Positions 1 to 6,959 of a stretch of 9,778 nucleotides of DNA are shown piece by piece. Both the position numbers and the translations under genes were made by a program. The number at the start of each line of letters is the position of its first letter. The stretch's first letter is position 1. The notes under the pieces are model-generated. The model worked only from the letters and a program-made list of their open reading frames with translations. It was not told where the DNA came from and did no database searches. Source of the stretch: an uncultured Acidimicrobium sp. (GTDB taxonomy: Bacteria; Actinomycetota; Acidimicrobiia; Acidimicrobiales; Ilumatobacteraceae). The DNA is taken from the NCBI GenBank assembly GCA_903850275.1, contig CAINLH010000366.1, forward strand, positions 1 to 9,778. The letters are read 5' to 3'.

Positions 1-816
1 ATTCCACTGGACGGAAGTGAGATATTCGAACGCGAGAGAATCCCACGTAACCGCGATGCGGTTTCCGTTGATGGCAACGAGATGGAGCGAAACGAGGGCA
101 TTGTCGGTGCCGGCAAATGGGTAACGCCGCGAGCTTGGATTCGAAGTTGGTTTCGCTGGGTCGGCAATGGAAATGCTTTGAATAGGCGAATGATCTGCGC
201 GCTCCACGGCAAGAGCACTGCTGTCTGGCGCCCACCAAAAGCCTCGCTGACGGTTCATTTCTTCTGCAGCCACAAACTCGGCAATTCCCCAAGTGACATC
301 GGGCGATTCTTCCGACGCTACGCAGCGTTCGACGCCTTGCAAGTCGCACATGTACAGAGATCGATCACGCACATATGCAACATGCTGACCATCGGGGCTG
401 ATGCGCGCGTCATAGATCGTTCCACTTGCCGGGCTTTTGATAACGATTTCATTTGCGTGCTGCATGTCGCACACGAACAGGTGTCCTGCTACTGCAAATG
501 CAACATGTTGCACTTCGGCATCGCACGAATATTGCACGATTCCGCCAGCACCTTCGCGTGCTCTTTCGCGGCGCGCTTGTTCTTCGGCAGATTCGGTATG
601 CCCCTCGCTGGCTGCAAGCAGTTCGCGCACGTCTGCGATGCACACTTCTGTGTTTCGCTCGACATGCAGTAACCACAATGACTGAACAGTGTCGGTGCCA
701 TTTGTCGATCGAAGAAACAACACACGCTTGCCGTCGGGGCTAACGGTGATGGTTCGCGGTTCGCCCAACGTGAGGCGCTGAGTGCGTGCGTACTGGCGCG
801 GAAATGTGTCGGTCAT
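1..816 (-). CDS. DPP-IV-family S9 serine peptidase, N-terminal part (cut by window edge)
   Basis: Reading from the ATG at 816 leftward gives 272 open codons with no stop before the edge. What is seen is the beta-propeller half of a prolyl oligopeptidase-class enzyme: blade-type SPDG motifs at residues 26-29 and 140-143, and WGIAEFVAAEEMNR at 176-189 followed by GFWWAPDSSALAVERAD (192-208). In dipeptidyl peptidase IV relatives the Glu-Glu pair (here E185, E186) grips the free amino end of the peptide substrate, so the family-level role is removal of N-terminal dipeptides. The alpha/beta-hydrolase domain with the Ser-Asp-His triad would lie beyond the left edge and cannot be checked. No signal peptide is visible at the N-terminus (MTDTFPRQYARTQ), so a cytoplasmic enzyme is likely. 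The start overlaps the stop of the upstream thiolase-like gene as ATGA, suggesting translational coupling. No strong ribosome-binding site precedes it. The exact substrate is unknown. Confidence 0.9.
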   Translation of the reverse strand, partial: MTDTFPRQYARTQRLTLGEPRTITVSPDGKRVLFLRSTNGTDTVQSLWLLHVERNTEVCIADVRELLAASEGHTESAEEQARRERAREGAGGIVQYSCDAEVQHVAFAVAGHLFVCDMQHANEIVIKSPASGTIYDARISPDGQHVAYVRDRSLYMCDLQGVERCVASEESPDVTWGIAEFVAAEEMNRQRGFWWAPDSSALAVERADHSPIQSISIADPAKPTSNPSSRRYPFAGTDNALVSLHLVAINGNRIAVTWDSLAFEYLTSVQWN

Positions 817-2306
817 GCGCGAAGTTGGCCTGCGGCATCTATGGCAACGGGTTTGCCAACCCATTCGGTTGTGCACATCTCGGCACCAAGGTTCGTGTCA
901 TTCGAAACACACCATGCACGACTTCCGTTTTCAAGCAGCACGGCAGCACGAATGGTTTCGGGTTTGCCCGAACGATCGTGCATCACGCTGTATGCCTCGA
1001 TCGTTGCCGGCCCCGCTGCATCTGCAGTGGGCGTGACTTCGCGTTTTGGAAGCGCATCCACTTGATCTTGCGGCGAATCGTGTTTGAAGCCATTAGGCGG
1101 GGGAGTTGCGCCGTACACGCCGAACGAATGCTTGGTGGCGTATCCGCCGTTGGCCCAAACAAAACCCTTCTCTTGAGGTTGGCTACGAACCTTTTCCATT
1201 GTTGTCGCAATTGCGTGCATGACGTAGTTGTTGAATGGGCCGCCTGCAAACGGCAAGCCGCCAGTGATCGTAAGTTGACGCTGCAGCGAAAGACCCAAAG
1301 AGTTTGCGCCAAGTTGCACAGCAGATGGGAAACATGAATACAGATCGACAAACGAGATGTCGTCGAGTGTGGTGTCGGCCAGTTGCAGTACACGTTGCCC
1401 GCCAAGCCGAATAGCCGGTGTATCGGTAAACGAGTGACGATGTGAAACGAAGTTGTGCTCGTGGCAGTCGGTACCTGCATGCGGAAACACCCACTTGTCT
1501 CGGGGAACGCCAAGCGCTTGGGCCTTTTCTGCCGAACACATGATGAGGGCAGCTGCCATGTCCACGTCGTTGTTCGAGTTCATCAATTTTGTGTAGGGAA
1601 AACCAATCATTCGGTTGCTTGCAGAGGGTGTCCGTATTTCTTCTGCGCTGTATTCGTTTCGCAGCCAGGCGTGTGGGTTGGATTTCGCAACCGAGCTAAA
1701 TCGAGACCACAGTTCGCTGATTTCCTGCTGATGTTCGGAAATCGTGCGCTGTTTTGAAAACCGAATTGCGGTTTCGAACATGGGATAAATCTCTATGGGA
1801 AGCATGATCTTGAGGCCCAACTCAATTTCATGGTTCATCACTAATTCTTCGCCGTCGATTTCCGGTGCGTCGTCACCTTCGGATTGCGCAGATGCCGACA
1901 TCCACGCCAGGTTCTGTTCGGCATTTCGCGCCCGCCGACGCGACCGTGTTGCTTCGCCGCCCGTGAGAATGATCAGGTCTGCATCGCCGCGTTGAATTTC
2001 GAGAGCAGATGTATTGACAAGTGTTTGTGGCAAGTTGCCGCCATGTGGGGTGTATGCATATCGGTTCGCCGAAATGCCAAGCGCTCGTGCGATGCTTCGC
2101 GCAGGATTTTGCTCGCGCGTGGAAAGCGAGCGAATGACGCGAATGACACTTGCATTGCCAAGTTTCGCTATTCCTGCATCGACCGCGGCTTCTGAAACTG
2201 CCTGCGCCATCAGTTCGATTGGGCCCCTGGCGTTGGCAATCGTTTCCTCGTGTTGAGCCACCTGCGCTTGGCCCACCAAGACAGGAGTGCGAGGGTCGAT
2301 CGTCAC
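813..2306 (-). CDS. Thiolase-like protein, TLP1 type (usually annotated acetyl-CoA acetyltransferase)
   Basis: About 497 residues from the GTG at 2306. The thiolase fold is clear: IDPRTPVLVGQAQ near the start (about residues 3-15), DADLIILTGGEATRSRR (108-124), KWVFPHAGTDCHEHN (271-285), FVDLYSCFPSAVQ (319-331) and TGGLPFAGGPFNNYV (348-362). A further C-terminal segment (about 397-497, with AYSVMHDRSGKPE) matches the extra domain known from mycobacterial thiolase-like protein type 1. Where degradative and biosynthetic thiolases carry the nucleophilic Cys (CGSG), this protein has HGGNLPQ (88-94), with Asn at the equivalent place. Classical Cys-based thiolysis or condensation is therefore doubtful, and a role in acyl-CoA or lipid metabolism is only inferred. 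The open frame extends to an ATG at 2405, but the family start and a -10-like TAGAGT just upstream favour the GTG at 2306. It overlaps the downstream peptidase gene by 4 bases and is divergent from rpiB. Confidence 0.87.
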   Translation of the reverse strand: MTIDPRTPVLVGQAQVAQHEETIANARGPIELMAQAVSEAAVDAGIAKLGNASVIRVIRSLSTREQNPARSIARALGISANRYAYTPHGGNLPQTLVNTSALEIQRGDADLIILTGGEATRSRRRARNAEQNLAWMSASAQSEGDDAPEIDGEELVMNHEIELGLKIMLPIEIYPMFETAIRFSKQRTISEHQQEISELWSRFSSVAKSNPHAWLRNEYSAEEIRTPSASNRMIGFPYTKLMNSNNDVDMAAALIMCSAEKAQALGVPRDKWVFPHAGTDCHEHNFVSHRHSFTDTPAIRLGGQRVLQLADTTLDDISFVDLYSCFPSAVQLGANSLGLSLQRQLTITGGLPFAGGPFNNYVMHAIATTMEKVRSQPQEKGFVWANGGYATKHSFGVYGATPPPNGFKHDSPQDQVDALPKREVTPTADAAGPATIEAYSVMHDRSGKPETIRAAVLLENGSRAWCVSNDTNLGAEMCTTEWVGKPVAIDAAGQLRA

Positions 2307-2379
2307 ATTGCCCACTCTAGTTTTGGCTATTTCGCGACAAACTATCGGCATGAATGGTCGTGACCTATGCTCGTTCGCG
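2307..2379. promoter_or_regulatory. Divergent promoter region between the thiolase-like gene and rpiB
   Basis: The 73 bases between two facing GTG starts must hold both promoters. On the plus strand TATGCT (2366-2371) is a -10-like hexamer 8 bases before the rpiB GTG at 2380. On the minus strand TAGAGT (2319-2314) sits 7 bases before the thiolase GTG at 2306, with a possible -35, TTGTCG, at 2340-2335 (15-base spacing). No convincing -35 is seen for rpiB. Neither GTG has a Shine-Dalgarno sequence, and the spacings would put transcription starts on or next to the start codons, which suggests leaderless mRNAs. Hexamers are short, so this is a reasoned guess. Confidence 0.45.
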
Positions 2380-2850
2380 GTGTCAACTTCACAGAAACAA
2401 ACCATTGCGATCGGTTCCGATCATGCAGGCTTCGAACTGAAGCAACATCTCATCGGCGTGCTCGAACGGGCGGGTCATGTGGTTACCGACTTCGGTACTC
2501 ACTCCACCGAAAGCGTTGACTATCCACCTATTTGCGCCGCAGTGGCGAGGGCAGTGCGCGACGGCAAGGCCCAATTTGGCATCGTGATGGGCGGAAGCGG
2601 TCAAGGCGAGCAGATTGCTGCGAACAAAGTGAACGGCGTGCGCGCTGCTTTGTGCAACGACTTGTACCTTGCCGAAATGGCACGCTCTCACAACAATGCC
2701 AATGTCTTATCAATGGGTGGCCGCGTTGTCACCTTTGATCAAGCGGAGAAAATTCTCGAAGTATTTATGACTACCGAATATGAGGGCGGTCGTCACGAGC
2801 GGCGAGTTGCACAACTTGCCGAAATTGAACAACAAGAAGGAGCTCGATAA
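2380..2850 (+). CDS. rpiB: Ribose-5-phosphate isomerase B
   Basis: A 156-residue RpiB/LacAB-family enzyme that interconverts ribose 5-phosphate and ribulose 5-phosphate in the non-oxidative pentose phosphate pathway, in the cytoplasm. Visible motifs: IAIGSDHAGFELK (9-21, with substrate-contacting Asp14 and His15), GIVMGGSGQGEQIAANK (67-83), SHNNANVLSMGGR (103-115) and GGRHERRVAQL (136-146). As in mycobacterial RpiB, the catalytic Cys of the E. coli enzyme is absent from the GGSG segment, and Glu77 in GEQ corresponds to the mycobacterial catalytic base. The frame is open upstream to ATG codons at 2287 and 2350. The GTG at 2380 is preferred because it leaves the usual short N-terminus before IAIGSDHAG and avoids overlapping the divergent gene, and because a -10-like TATGCT lies 8 bases ahead. 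It ends in TAATG, sharing one base with glyA. Some family members act on other aldose phosphates, but the motif set fits ribose 5-phosphate. Confidence 0.95.
   Translation: MSTSQKQTIAIGSDHAGFELKQHLIGVLERAGHVVTDFGTHSTESVDYPPICAAVARAVRDGKAQFGIVMGGSGQGEQIAANKVNGVRAALCNDLYLAEMARSHNNANVLSMGGRVVTFDQAEKILEVFMTTEYEGGRHERRVAQLAEIEQQEGAR
2835..2842 (+). promoter_or_regulatory. Ribosome-binding site of glyA
   Basis: AGAAGGAG lies inside the last codons of rpiB, 7 bases before the glyA ATG. It fixes the glyA start and allows glyA translation from the rpiB message. Confidence 0.85.
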
Positions 2851-4106
2851 TGCCTTGGCCATCAGAAAAATCACGTGACAACGAAGTCTTTGGTCTGATC
2901 GACAAGGAACGCGAACGGCAAGTAACCGGCCTGCAATTGATTGCGAGCGAAAACTTCACTTCGCCAGACGTCATGGAAGCAACTGGTTCGGTACTTACCA
3001 ATAAATATGCCGAGGGCTATCCGCAAAAGCGTTATTACGGCGGCAACGCTGTAGTCGACGAAATCGAAGCCTTGGCGATTGAGCGCGTGAAGAAACTGTT
3101 TGGCGCCGATCACGCCAACGTTCAACCTCACTCCGGTGCAAGCGCAAACATGGCGGTTTACCTTGGGCTCATTAAGCCTGGCGACACGGTGTTGGGTCTA
3201 AGCCTCGATCACGGTGGTCACCTCACCCATGGTTCGCCGGTGAACGCAAGTGGAATCTTGTACAACTTTCAATCGTTTCGCGTGAACGACACCGATGAGC
3301 GAATTGATTTCGATCAAGTTCGAGAATTGGCAATCAAGCACAAACCGAAGTTGATTGTTGCCGGAACAACGTCGTACCCGCGTCGGCTAGAGCCACAGCC
3401 ATTTAGAGCGATTGCCGACGAAGTTGGCGCGCTCATGATGTTTGATATTGCACACATTGCAGGTTTGGTTGCTGGTGGCGTGCACCCGAACCCTGTTCCA
3501 TACGCAGACGTCGTTACATTCACAACGCACAAAACATTGCGCGGCCCACGCGGTGGATGCATCCTTACGACGGCAGCACATGCAGCAGCCATTGACAAGG
3601 CCGTGTTTCCAGGAAGCCAAGGCGGGCCACTCGAGCACGCAGTGGCAGCGAAGGCCGTGGCTTTTCATGAAGCACTGCAGCCAGAGTTTGCACTGTATGC
3701 ACAACAAATAATTAAGAATGCGTCGGCGTTGGCCGAGGCCTTGTCCAAGCAGGGTTTCCGTTTGGTCTCCGGCGGCACCGACACGCACATGATGGTGGTC
3801 GACTTGAGGCCGTTCGACGCCGAATTGACTGGCAAAGAAGCACAGTTGGTGTTGGACGAAGCGGGAATCACGTTGAATAAAAACAACATTCCAAACGACC
3901 CACGAAGCCCTTTCGTTACAAGTGGCGTGCGCATTGGCGTTCCATCGGTAACTACCCAAGGCATGCGCGAAGCCGAAATGCCGTTGATTGCTGAATACAT
4001 TGCAACAACACTGCGCAATCGCAATGACTCCGCCGCGGTTGCCGAAGTACGCGGCAAAGTTGCTGCGTTGTGCGCCAAGTTCCCTGTGTATCCAAAGCGT
4101 GCGTGA
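2850..4106 (+). CDS. glyA: Serine hydroxymethyltransferase
   Basis: A 418-residue, full-length PLP enzyme that converts serine plus tetrahydrofolate to glycine plus 5,10-methylene-tetrahydrofolate, the main cytoplasmic source of one-carbon units. Diagnostic segments: LQLIASENFTS (29-39), NKYAEGYPQKRYYGGN (51-66), VQPHSGASANMAVY (90-103), MMFDIAHIAGLVAGG (about 196-210) and the PLP-binding stretch TFTTHKTLRGPRGG, whose Lys228 should form the internal aldimine. GSQGGPLEH follows as usual. The ATG has a strong AGAAGGAG site 7 bases upstream and shares one base with the rpiB stop (TAATG). The stop overlaps the GTG of the next gene (GTGA). glyA beside a WecA-like gene and the atp operon is a known actinobacterial neighbourhood. 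Nothing looks truncated or unusual. Confidence 0.98.
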   Translation: MPWPSEKSRDNEVFGLIDKERERQVTGLQLIASENFTSPDVMEATGSVLTNKYAEGYPQKRYYGGNAVVDEIEALAIERVKKLFGADHANVQPHSGASANMAVYLGLIKPGDTVLGLSLDHGGHLTHGSPVNASGILYNFQSFRVNDTDERIDFDQVRELAIKHKPKLIVAGTTSYPRRLEPQPFRAIADEVGALMMFDIAHIAGLVAGGVHPNPVPYADVVTFTTHKTLRGPRGGCILTTAAHAAAIDKAVFPGSQGGPLEHAVAAKAVAFHEALQPEFALYAQQIIKNASALAEALSKQGFRLVSGGTDTHMMVVDLRPFDAELTGKEAQLVLDEAGITLNKNNIPNDPRSPFVTSGVRIGVPSVTTQGMREAEMPLIAEYIATTLRNRNDSAAVAEVRGKVAALCAKFPVYPKRA

Positions 4107-5233
4107 TTGATCTCACTGGCTATCTGATTGTCGGCGCAAGTGCCGCTGTGGCGACCGCTGGCGCCACTAAGGGCGTCGAGATTTTGGCGCATAAAAAGGG
4201 TTGGCTGGCCGAGCCCGATGAACGGCGACTACATCCCGTTCCAACGCCAAATGTTGGTGGCCTTGCATTTCTTGTTGGACTCATCGCTGCGTTGTTGCTT
4301 GCTTCGCGAATGGATCGCTTCTCGTCGGTCATCTCTGGCAACTCCGAACTGATTGGCGTTTTGATCGCAGCAGTAGTAATCACGGTGCTTGGTTTCGTAG
4401 ACGACATTCGCGAGTTGTCTCCACCCATGAAAGTGACTGGCGTTGTTGCCGTCGGCATCGTGTTGGTTTGGTTTGGCGTCACCATGTTTTACTTCCGGCT
4501 TCCGTTCCTCGACGTATTTGTGTTGTCGAACGACTGGATTCCACTGTTCACCGTTGTGTGGTTACTTGGTATGACACAGGCGATCAACTTGATCGACGGC
4601 CTAGATGGTTTGGCAACAGGCATCGTGGCAATTGCAGCTGGTTCATTTTTTGTTTACAGCAAACACCTCGGAGACTTAGGCCTTCTCGCCGAGCCAAACA
4701 TCGGCCCACTGATTTCCATCATCACTTTGGGAATCTGCATCGGGTTCTTGCCGTTCAATTTCAATCCGGCAAAAATCTTCATGGGCGACTGTGGCGCACT
4801 GATGCTTGGCCTGTTGATGGCAATTGCTACAAGCGTGGTGGGTGGGCGAGCAGACCCGCAATCACAAAACTTCAGCGGCCAAACTTATTTCTTCATTGCA
4901 CCATTGTTTATTCCGCTGCTCATCTTGGGCGTGCCACTATTCGACGTGGTGTTCGCAATTTTCCGACGCACGATTAATCGTCAGGGTTTTGCCACTGCCG
5001 ATCGTGGCCATTTGCATCACCGCTTGATCGCTCTTGGGCACGGCCCACGACGTGCGGTCGTAATCTTGTGGTCTTGGACTGCGTTGTTGTCGGCGGTGGC
5101 CTTGTATCCCGCGCTCAGCAGTTCGTCTCCCAACTTCCTGCCATTGATTGCGGCGGCAGTGATTCTGGCTCTCTTCACCGTGCTGCATCCACGGTGGCGT
5201 CGGGCCAACGAAACCACCGAAATCAACGACTGA
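4103..5233 (+). CDS. wecA: WecA/TagO-family polyprenyl-phosphate GlcNAc-1-phosphate transferase
   Basis: A 376-residue polytopic membrane protein of the MraY/WecA family (glycosyltransferase family 4). It would transfer a sugar 1-phosphate, probably GlcNAc-1-P from UDP-GlcNAc, to decaprenyl or undecaprenyl phosphate, starting a lipid-linked envelope polymer. In actinobacteria such as mycobacteria this begins the arabinogalactan linker. Seen motifs: PDERRLHPVPTPNVGG (38-53), the Mg2+-binding FVDD (98-101), NLIDGLDGLATG (162-173), FNFNPAKIFMGDCGA (218-232, with Asp229) and RGHLHHRL (301-308). About ten hydrophobic segments are spread along the chain. The HLHH motif separates WecA/TagO enzymes from MraY. 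The start chosen is the GTG at 4103, which overlaps the glyA stop as GTGA. Another GTG at 4070 is in frame, but it would overlap glyA further for no family reason. No clear ribosome-binding site is seen, consistent with coupling to glyA. The sugar and the final polymer cannot be read from sequence. Confidence 0.92.
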   Translation: MIDLTGYLIVGASAAVATAGATKGVEILAHKKGWLAEPDERRLHPVPTPNVGGLAFLVGLIAALLLASRMDRFSSVISGNSELIGVLIAAVVITVLGFVDDIRELSPPMKVTGVVAVGIVLVWFGVTMFYFRLPFLDVFVLSNDWIPLFTVVWLLGMTQAINLIDGLDGLATGIVAIAAGSFFVYSKHLGDLGLLAEPNIGPLISIITLGICIGFLPFNFNPAKIFMGDCGALMLGLLMAIATSVVGGRADPQSQNFSGQTYFFIAPLFIPLLILGVPLFDVVFAIFRRTINRQGFATADRGHLHHRLIALGHGPRRAVVILWSWTALLSAVALYPALSSSSPNFLPLIAAAVILALFTVLHPRWRRANETTEIND

Positions 5234-5324
5234 GGCTGCACAAACGCACGAGCGGTTTGGTCGGTTTGGGGCTTCGCGTCTAGTTTGTACTTAGTTTCAC
5301 AAGCGTCTGGATGCACCCAAAAGC
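5234..5324 (+). promoter_or_regulatory. Gap before the atp operon, possible promoter
   Basis: This 91-base gap is the only break between the wecA-like gene and atpZ, so a promoter for the ATP synthase operon may lie here. CGGTTTGG occurs twice at 9-base spacing (5253-5260 and 5262-5269). TAGTTT occurs twice at 11-base spacing (5281-5286 and 5292-5297), and either copy could be a weak -10. TTGGTC (5257-5262) lies 18 bases before the first. No terminator hairpin follows the wecA-like stop, so read-through from upstream is also possible. Confidence 0.3.
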
Positions 5325-5621
5325 ATGAAGTCCCTCACCAAAAAACTCGTCCCGAAAAAGAAGGTGGCGCTGACTGGTTCGAGCGATTCTCTAGGTCGCG
5401 GCCCAGAGATGGCAATCAGCGTGTTGGTGTTTACGGTGATCGGTTTGATCATCGATTCTGCAATAGGAACGATGCCGCTCTTCACTATTGGTTTGGTGAT
5501 TTTCTCGGTTGTCGGCAATTTTGCGCGGCTGTACTACACCTACGGAACGCACATTGAGGCTCTGGCCAAGCAGCGCTTGCAAGGCACCACAAGTCATCAG
5601 CGGGAAACGAAAGACGCATGA
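5325..5621 (+). CDS. atpZ: AtpZ/AtpI-family small membrane protein
   Basis: A 98-residue protein with a basic N-terminus (KKLVPKKK, residues 6-13) and two membrane segments at about 28-43 and 50-66. These are joined by the short turn DSAIGTMP, with the family-style helix GLVIFSVVGNFARLYY (56-71) behind it. This matches the AtpZ (ATPase gene 1) family, placed first in many bacterial atp operons. AtpZ with AtpI has been linked to Mg2+ or Ca2+ transport and to ATP synthase assembly. The basic N-terminus and hydrophilic tail probably lie in the cytoplasm. The ATG at 5325 has no good ribosome-binding site, and an in-frame TAG at 5292 limits upstream extension. Its stop overlaps the atpI start as ATGA. 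Assignment rests on the two-helix pattern and context, since the family is poorly conserved. Confidence 0.8.
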   Translation: MKSLTKKLVPKKKVALTGSSDSLGRGPEMAISVLVFTVIGLIIDSAIGTMPLFTIGLVIFSVVGNFARLYYTYGTHIEALAKQRLQGTTSHQRETKDA

Positions 5622-6112
5622 AGAACGACGACCCGCAATTCGTTTCGGTTCTCGCAATGAGCGACAGCGGCCCGGCGCCTGAAGCCGCGATTGTTCGCGA
5701 CTTGATCAAGCGCGGCGTGTTCGTGGCCCCAGTGCTTATTGGTGCGCCGGCGTTTATTTGGGGAGCAAATGGCGCGTGGTCGGCTGCCTACGGGCTGGCG
5801 ATTGTGCTGGGCAACTTTGCCGTCGCGGCATGGATGGTGTCGTACACCGCCAAAATCTCGTACGCCCTGATGATGGGGGCCACCTTGTTTGGCTACATCG
5901 TGCGGTTGGCGGTTATCGCAGCCGCCGTATATCTCGTGCGTAACGAGGCATGGGTCGAGCTCGTGCCCTTGTGCTTGACCATTGTCATAGCCCACGTTGG
6001 GTTGCTCTTCTGGGAATTGCGCTATGTTTCTTTGTCGCTCGCGTTCCCCGGCCTCAAGCCGAAACAGACTTCACAGCAAGACCAAGTTTCACCACAGTCA
6101 ATAAACAACTAG
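5618..6112 (+). CDS. atpI: ATP synthase protein I (AtpI-like)
   Basis: A 164-residue membrane protein with four hydrophobic segments at about 32-48, 52-76, 82-105 and 112-134, and a polar Gln/Ser-rich tail (LKPKQTSQQDQVSPQ, 146-160). The helix layout and the position directly before atpB fit AtpI, a helper reported to aid assembly of the c-ring and, with AtpZ, divalent cation handling in the inner membrane. A charged Arg (R96) lies in the third helix, and an FWELR stretch (131-135) closes the fourth. The start overlaps the atpZ stop as ATGA. The frame has no strong ribosome-binding site, so coupling to atpZ is likely. Sequence conservation in this family is low, so the name depends mainly on topology and gene order. 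Confidence 0.78.
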   Translation: MKNDDPQFVSVLAMSDSGPAPEAAIVRDLIKRGVFVAPVLIGAPAFIWGANGAWSAAYGLAIVLGNFAVAAWMVSYTAKISYALMMGATLFGYIVRLAVIAAAVYLVRNEAWVELVPLCLTIVIAHVGLLFWELRYVSLSLAFPGLKPKQTSQQDQVSPQSINN

Positions 6113-6120
6113 TCGATACA

Positions 6121-6126
6121 ACAGGA
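6121..6126 (+). promoter_or_regulatory. Likely ribosome-binding site that questions the atpB start
   Basis: ACAGGA overlaps the first possible atpB ATG (6126) and so cannot serve it. It lies 8 bases before the in-frame GTG at 6135 (residue 4), a normal spacing. The true start may therefore be the GTG, giving 274 residues. Confidence 0.45.
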
Positions 6127-6959
6127 TGACAACAGTGTTCTCAACGCAACTCGCAATACAAGTAGTCGAAAAGCTTGTTCCAGCAGCTGGAGAAGGTCGC
6201 GGTTTTAGCTTTCCACCAATCAACACCATCCTTCGTTGGAAAGATGTTGTTCCTGGCATCAACAAAGTCGTCATCATCGCAATTTTGTCTGCACTTATCG
6301 GAACGGTGTTGTTTCTAGTTGCATCGATGAAAGATGCGCGCAAAGCACCTAAGGGTGCGCGCAACTTGGCCGAGATCATCGTCGAGTTCATCGAGAAAAA
6401 CATCATCATGGAAACAATGGGCAAGAGCGGCATGGGTTGGACGCCATTCCTGCTCACCATGTTCGTGTTCATTTATTTGTGCAACTTGCCTGGAATCATT
6501 CCGTTCATTCAGATGCCAGCAACTGCACGCATGGGTATTCCTGCGTTCATGGCGCTTTTGGTGTGGGTGGTGTTCAACGCAACCGGCATCAAGCACCAAG
6601 GTTTGTTTGGCTATTTCAAGAACGTGTTGTTTCCACCGGGAGTGCCCAAGGCGCTGTACATCTTGGTTACACCGATCGAACTGATCTCCACACTTGTGGT
6701 TCGTCCGTTCTCGCTCGCCGTTCGTCTTTTCGCCAACATGCTCGCTGGTCACTTGTTACTCGTGATCTTCGCACTGCTCTCGCAGTCGCTGATCCAAGCC
6801 GAGACCATGCGCGTGTTCCTCATTCCAATTGGCGTCTTGCCATTCGGCCTGCTCATTTTCTTGACGGCCTTCGAGATCTTGGTTGCGTTCCTCCAGGCGT
6901 ACATCTTCACGGTGCTTACCGCGGTGTATATCGGTGGGGCAACGCACCCAGAGCACTAA
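6126..6959 (+). CDS. atpB: ATP synthase F0 subunit a
   Basis: A 277-residue membrane subunit that forms the two proton half-channels against the c-ring. The core is unmistakable: ARNLAEIIVEFIEKNI (78-93), TPFLLTMFVFIYLCNLPGIIP (106-126), then VRPFSLAVRLFANMLAGHLLL (192-212) and FEILVAFLQAYIFTVLTAVYI (249-269). Arg200 matches the essential Arg210 of E. coli. The next two polar positions are swapped relative to E. coli, with His209 at the Glu219 place and Glu250 at the His245 place. The mitochondrial a subunit shows the same swap, so the channel should be functional. About five or six membrane helices are expected. The ATG at 6126 is given as the start, but ACAGGA overlaps it and better suits the GTG at 6135. 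The gene is 13 bases after atpI and 60 before atpE. Confidence 0.96.
   Translation: MTTVFSTQLAIQVVEKLVPAAGEGRGFSFPPINTILRWKDVVPGINKVVIIAILSALIGTVLFLVASMKDARKAPKGARNLAEIIVEFIEKNIIMETMGKSGMGWTPFLLTMFVFIYLCNLPGIIPFIQMPATARMGIPAFMALLVWVVFNATGIKHQGLFGYFKNVLFPPGVPKALYILVTPIELISTLVVRPFSLAVRLFANMLAGHLLLVIFALLSQSLIQAETMRVFLIPIGVLPFGLLIFLTAFEILVAFLQAYIFTVLTAVYIGGATHPEH

Noticed and set aside
82..672. A plus-strand open frame of 196 codons at the left edge
   Set aside because: It lies opposite the DPP-IV-type peptidase, whose translation shows clear family motifs. The plus-strand protein is Cys- and His-rich with no recognisable domain.
2287..2379. Longer rpiB from ATG codons at 2287 or 2350
   Set aside because: RpiB proteins begin just before IAIGSDHAG, and neither ATG has a ribosome-binding site. 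The 2287 start would also overlap the divergent gene.
2307..2405. Longer N-terminus for the thiolase-like protein from the ATG at 2405
   Set aside because: The added residues (MVCFCEVDTANE and on) match no thiolase N-terminus, overlap rpiB head to head, and would swallow the promoter region.
4070..4102. Longer wecA-like start at the GTG at 4070
   Set aside because: The extra eleven residues overlap glyA in another frame and are not needed by the family; the GTG at 4103 forms the common GTGA overlap.
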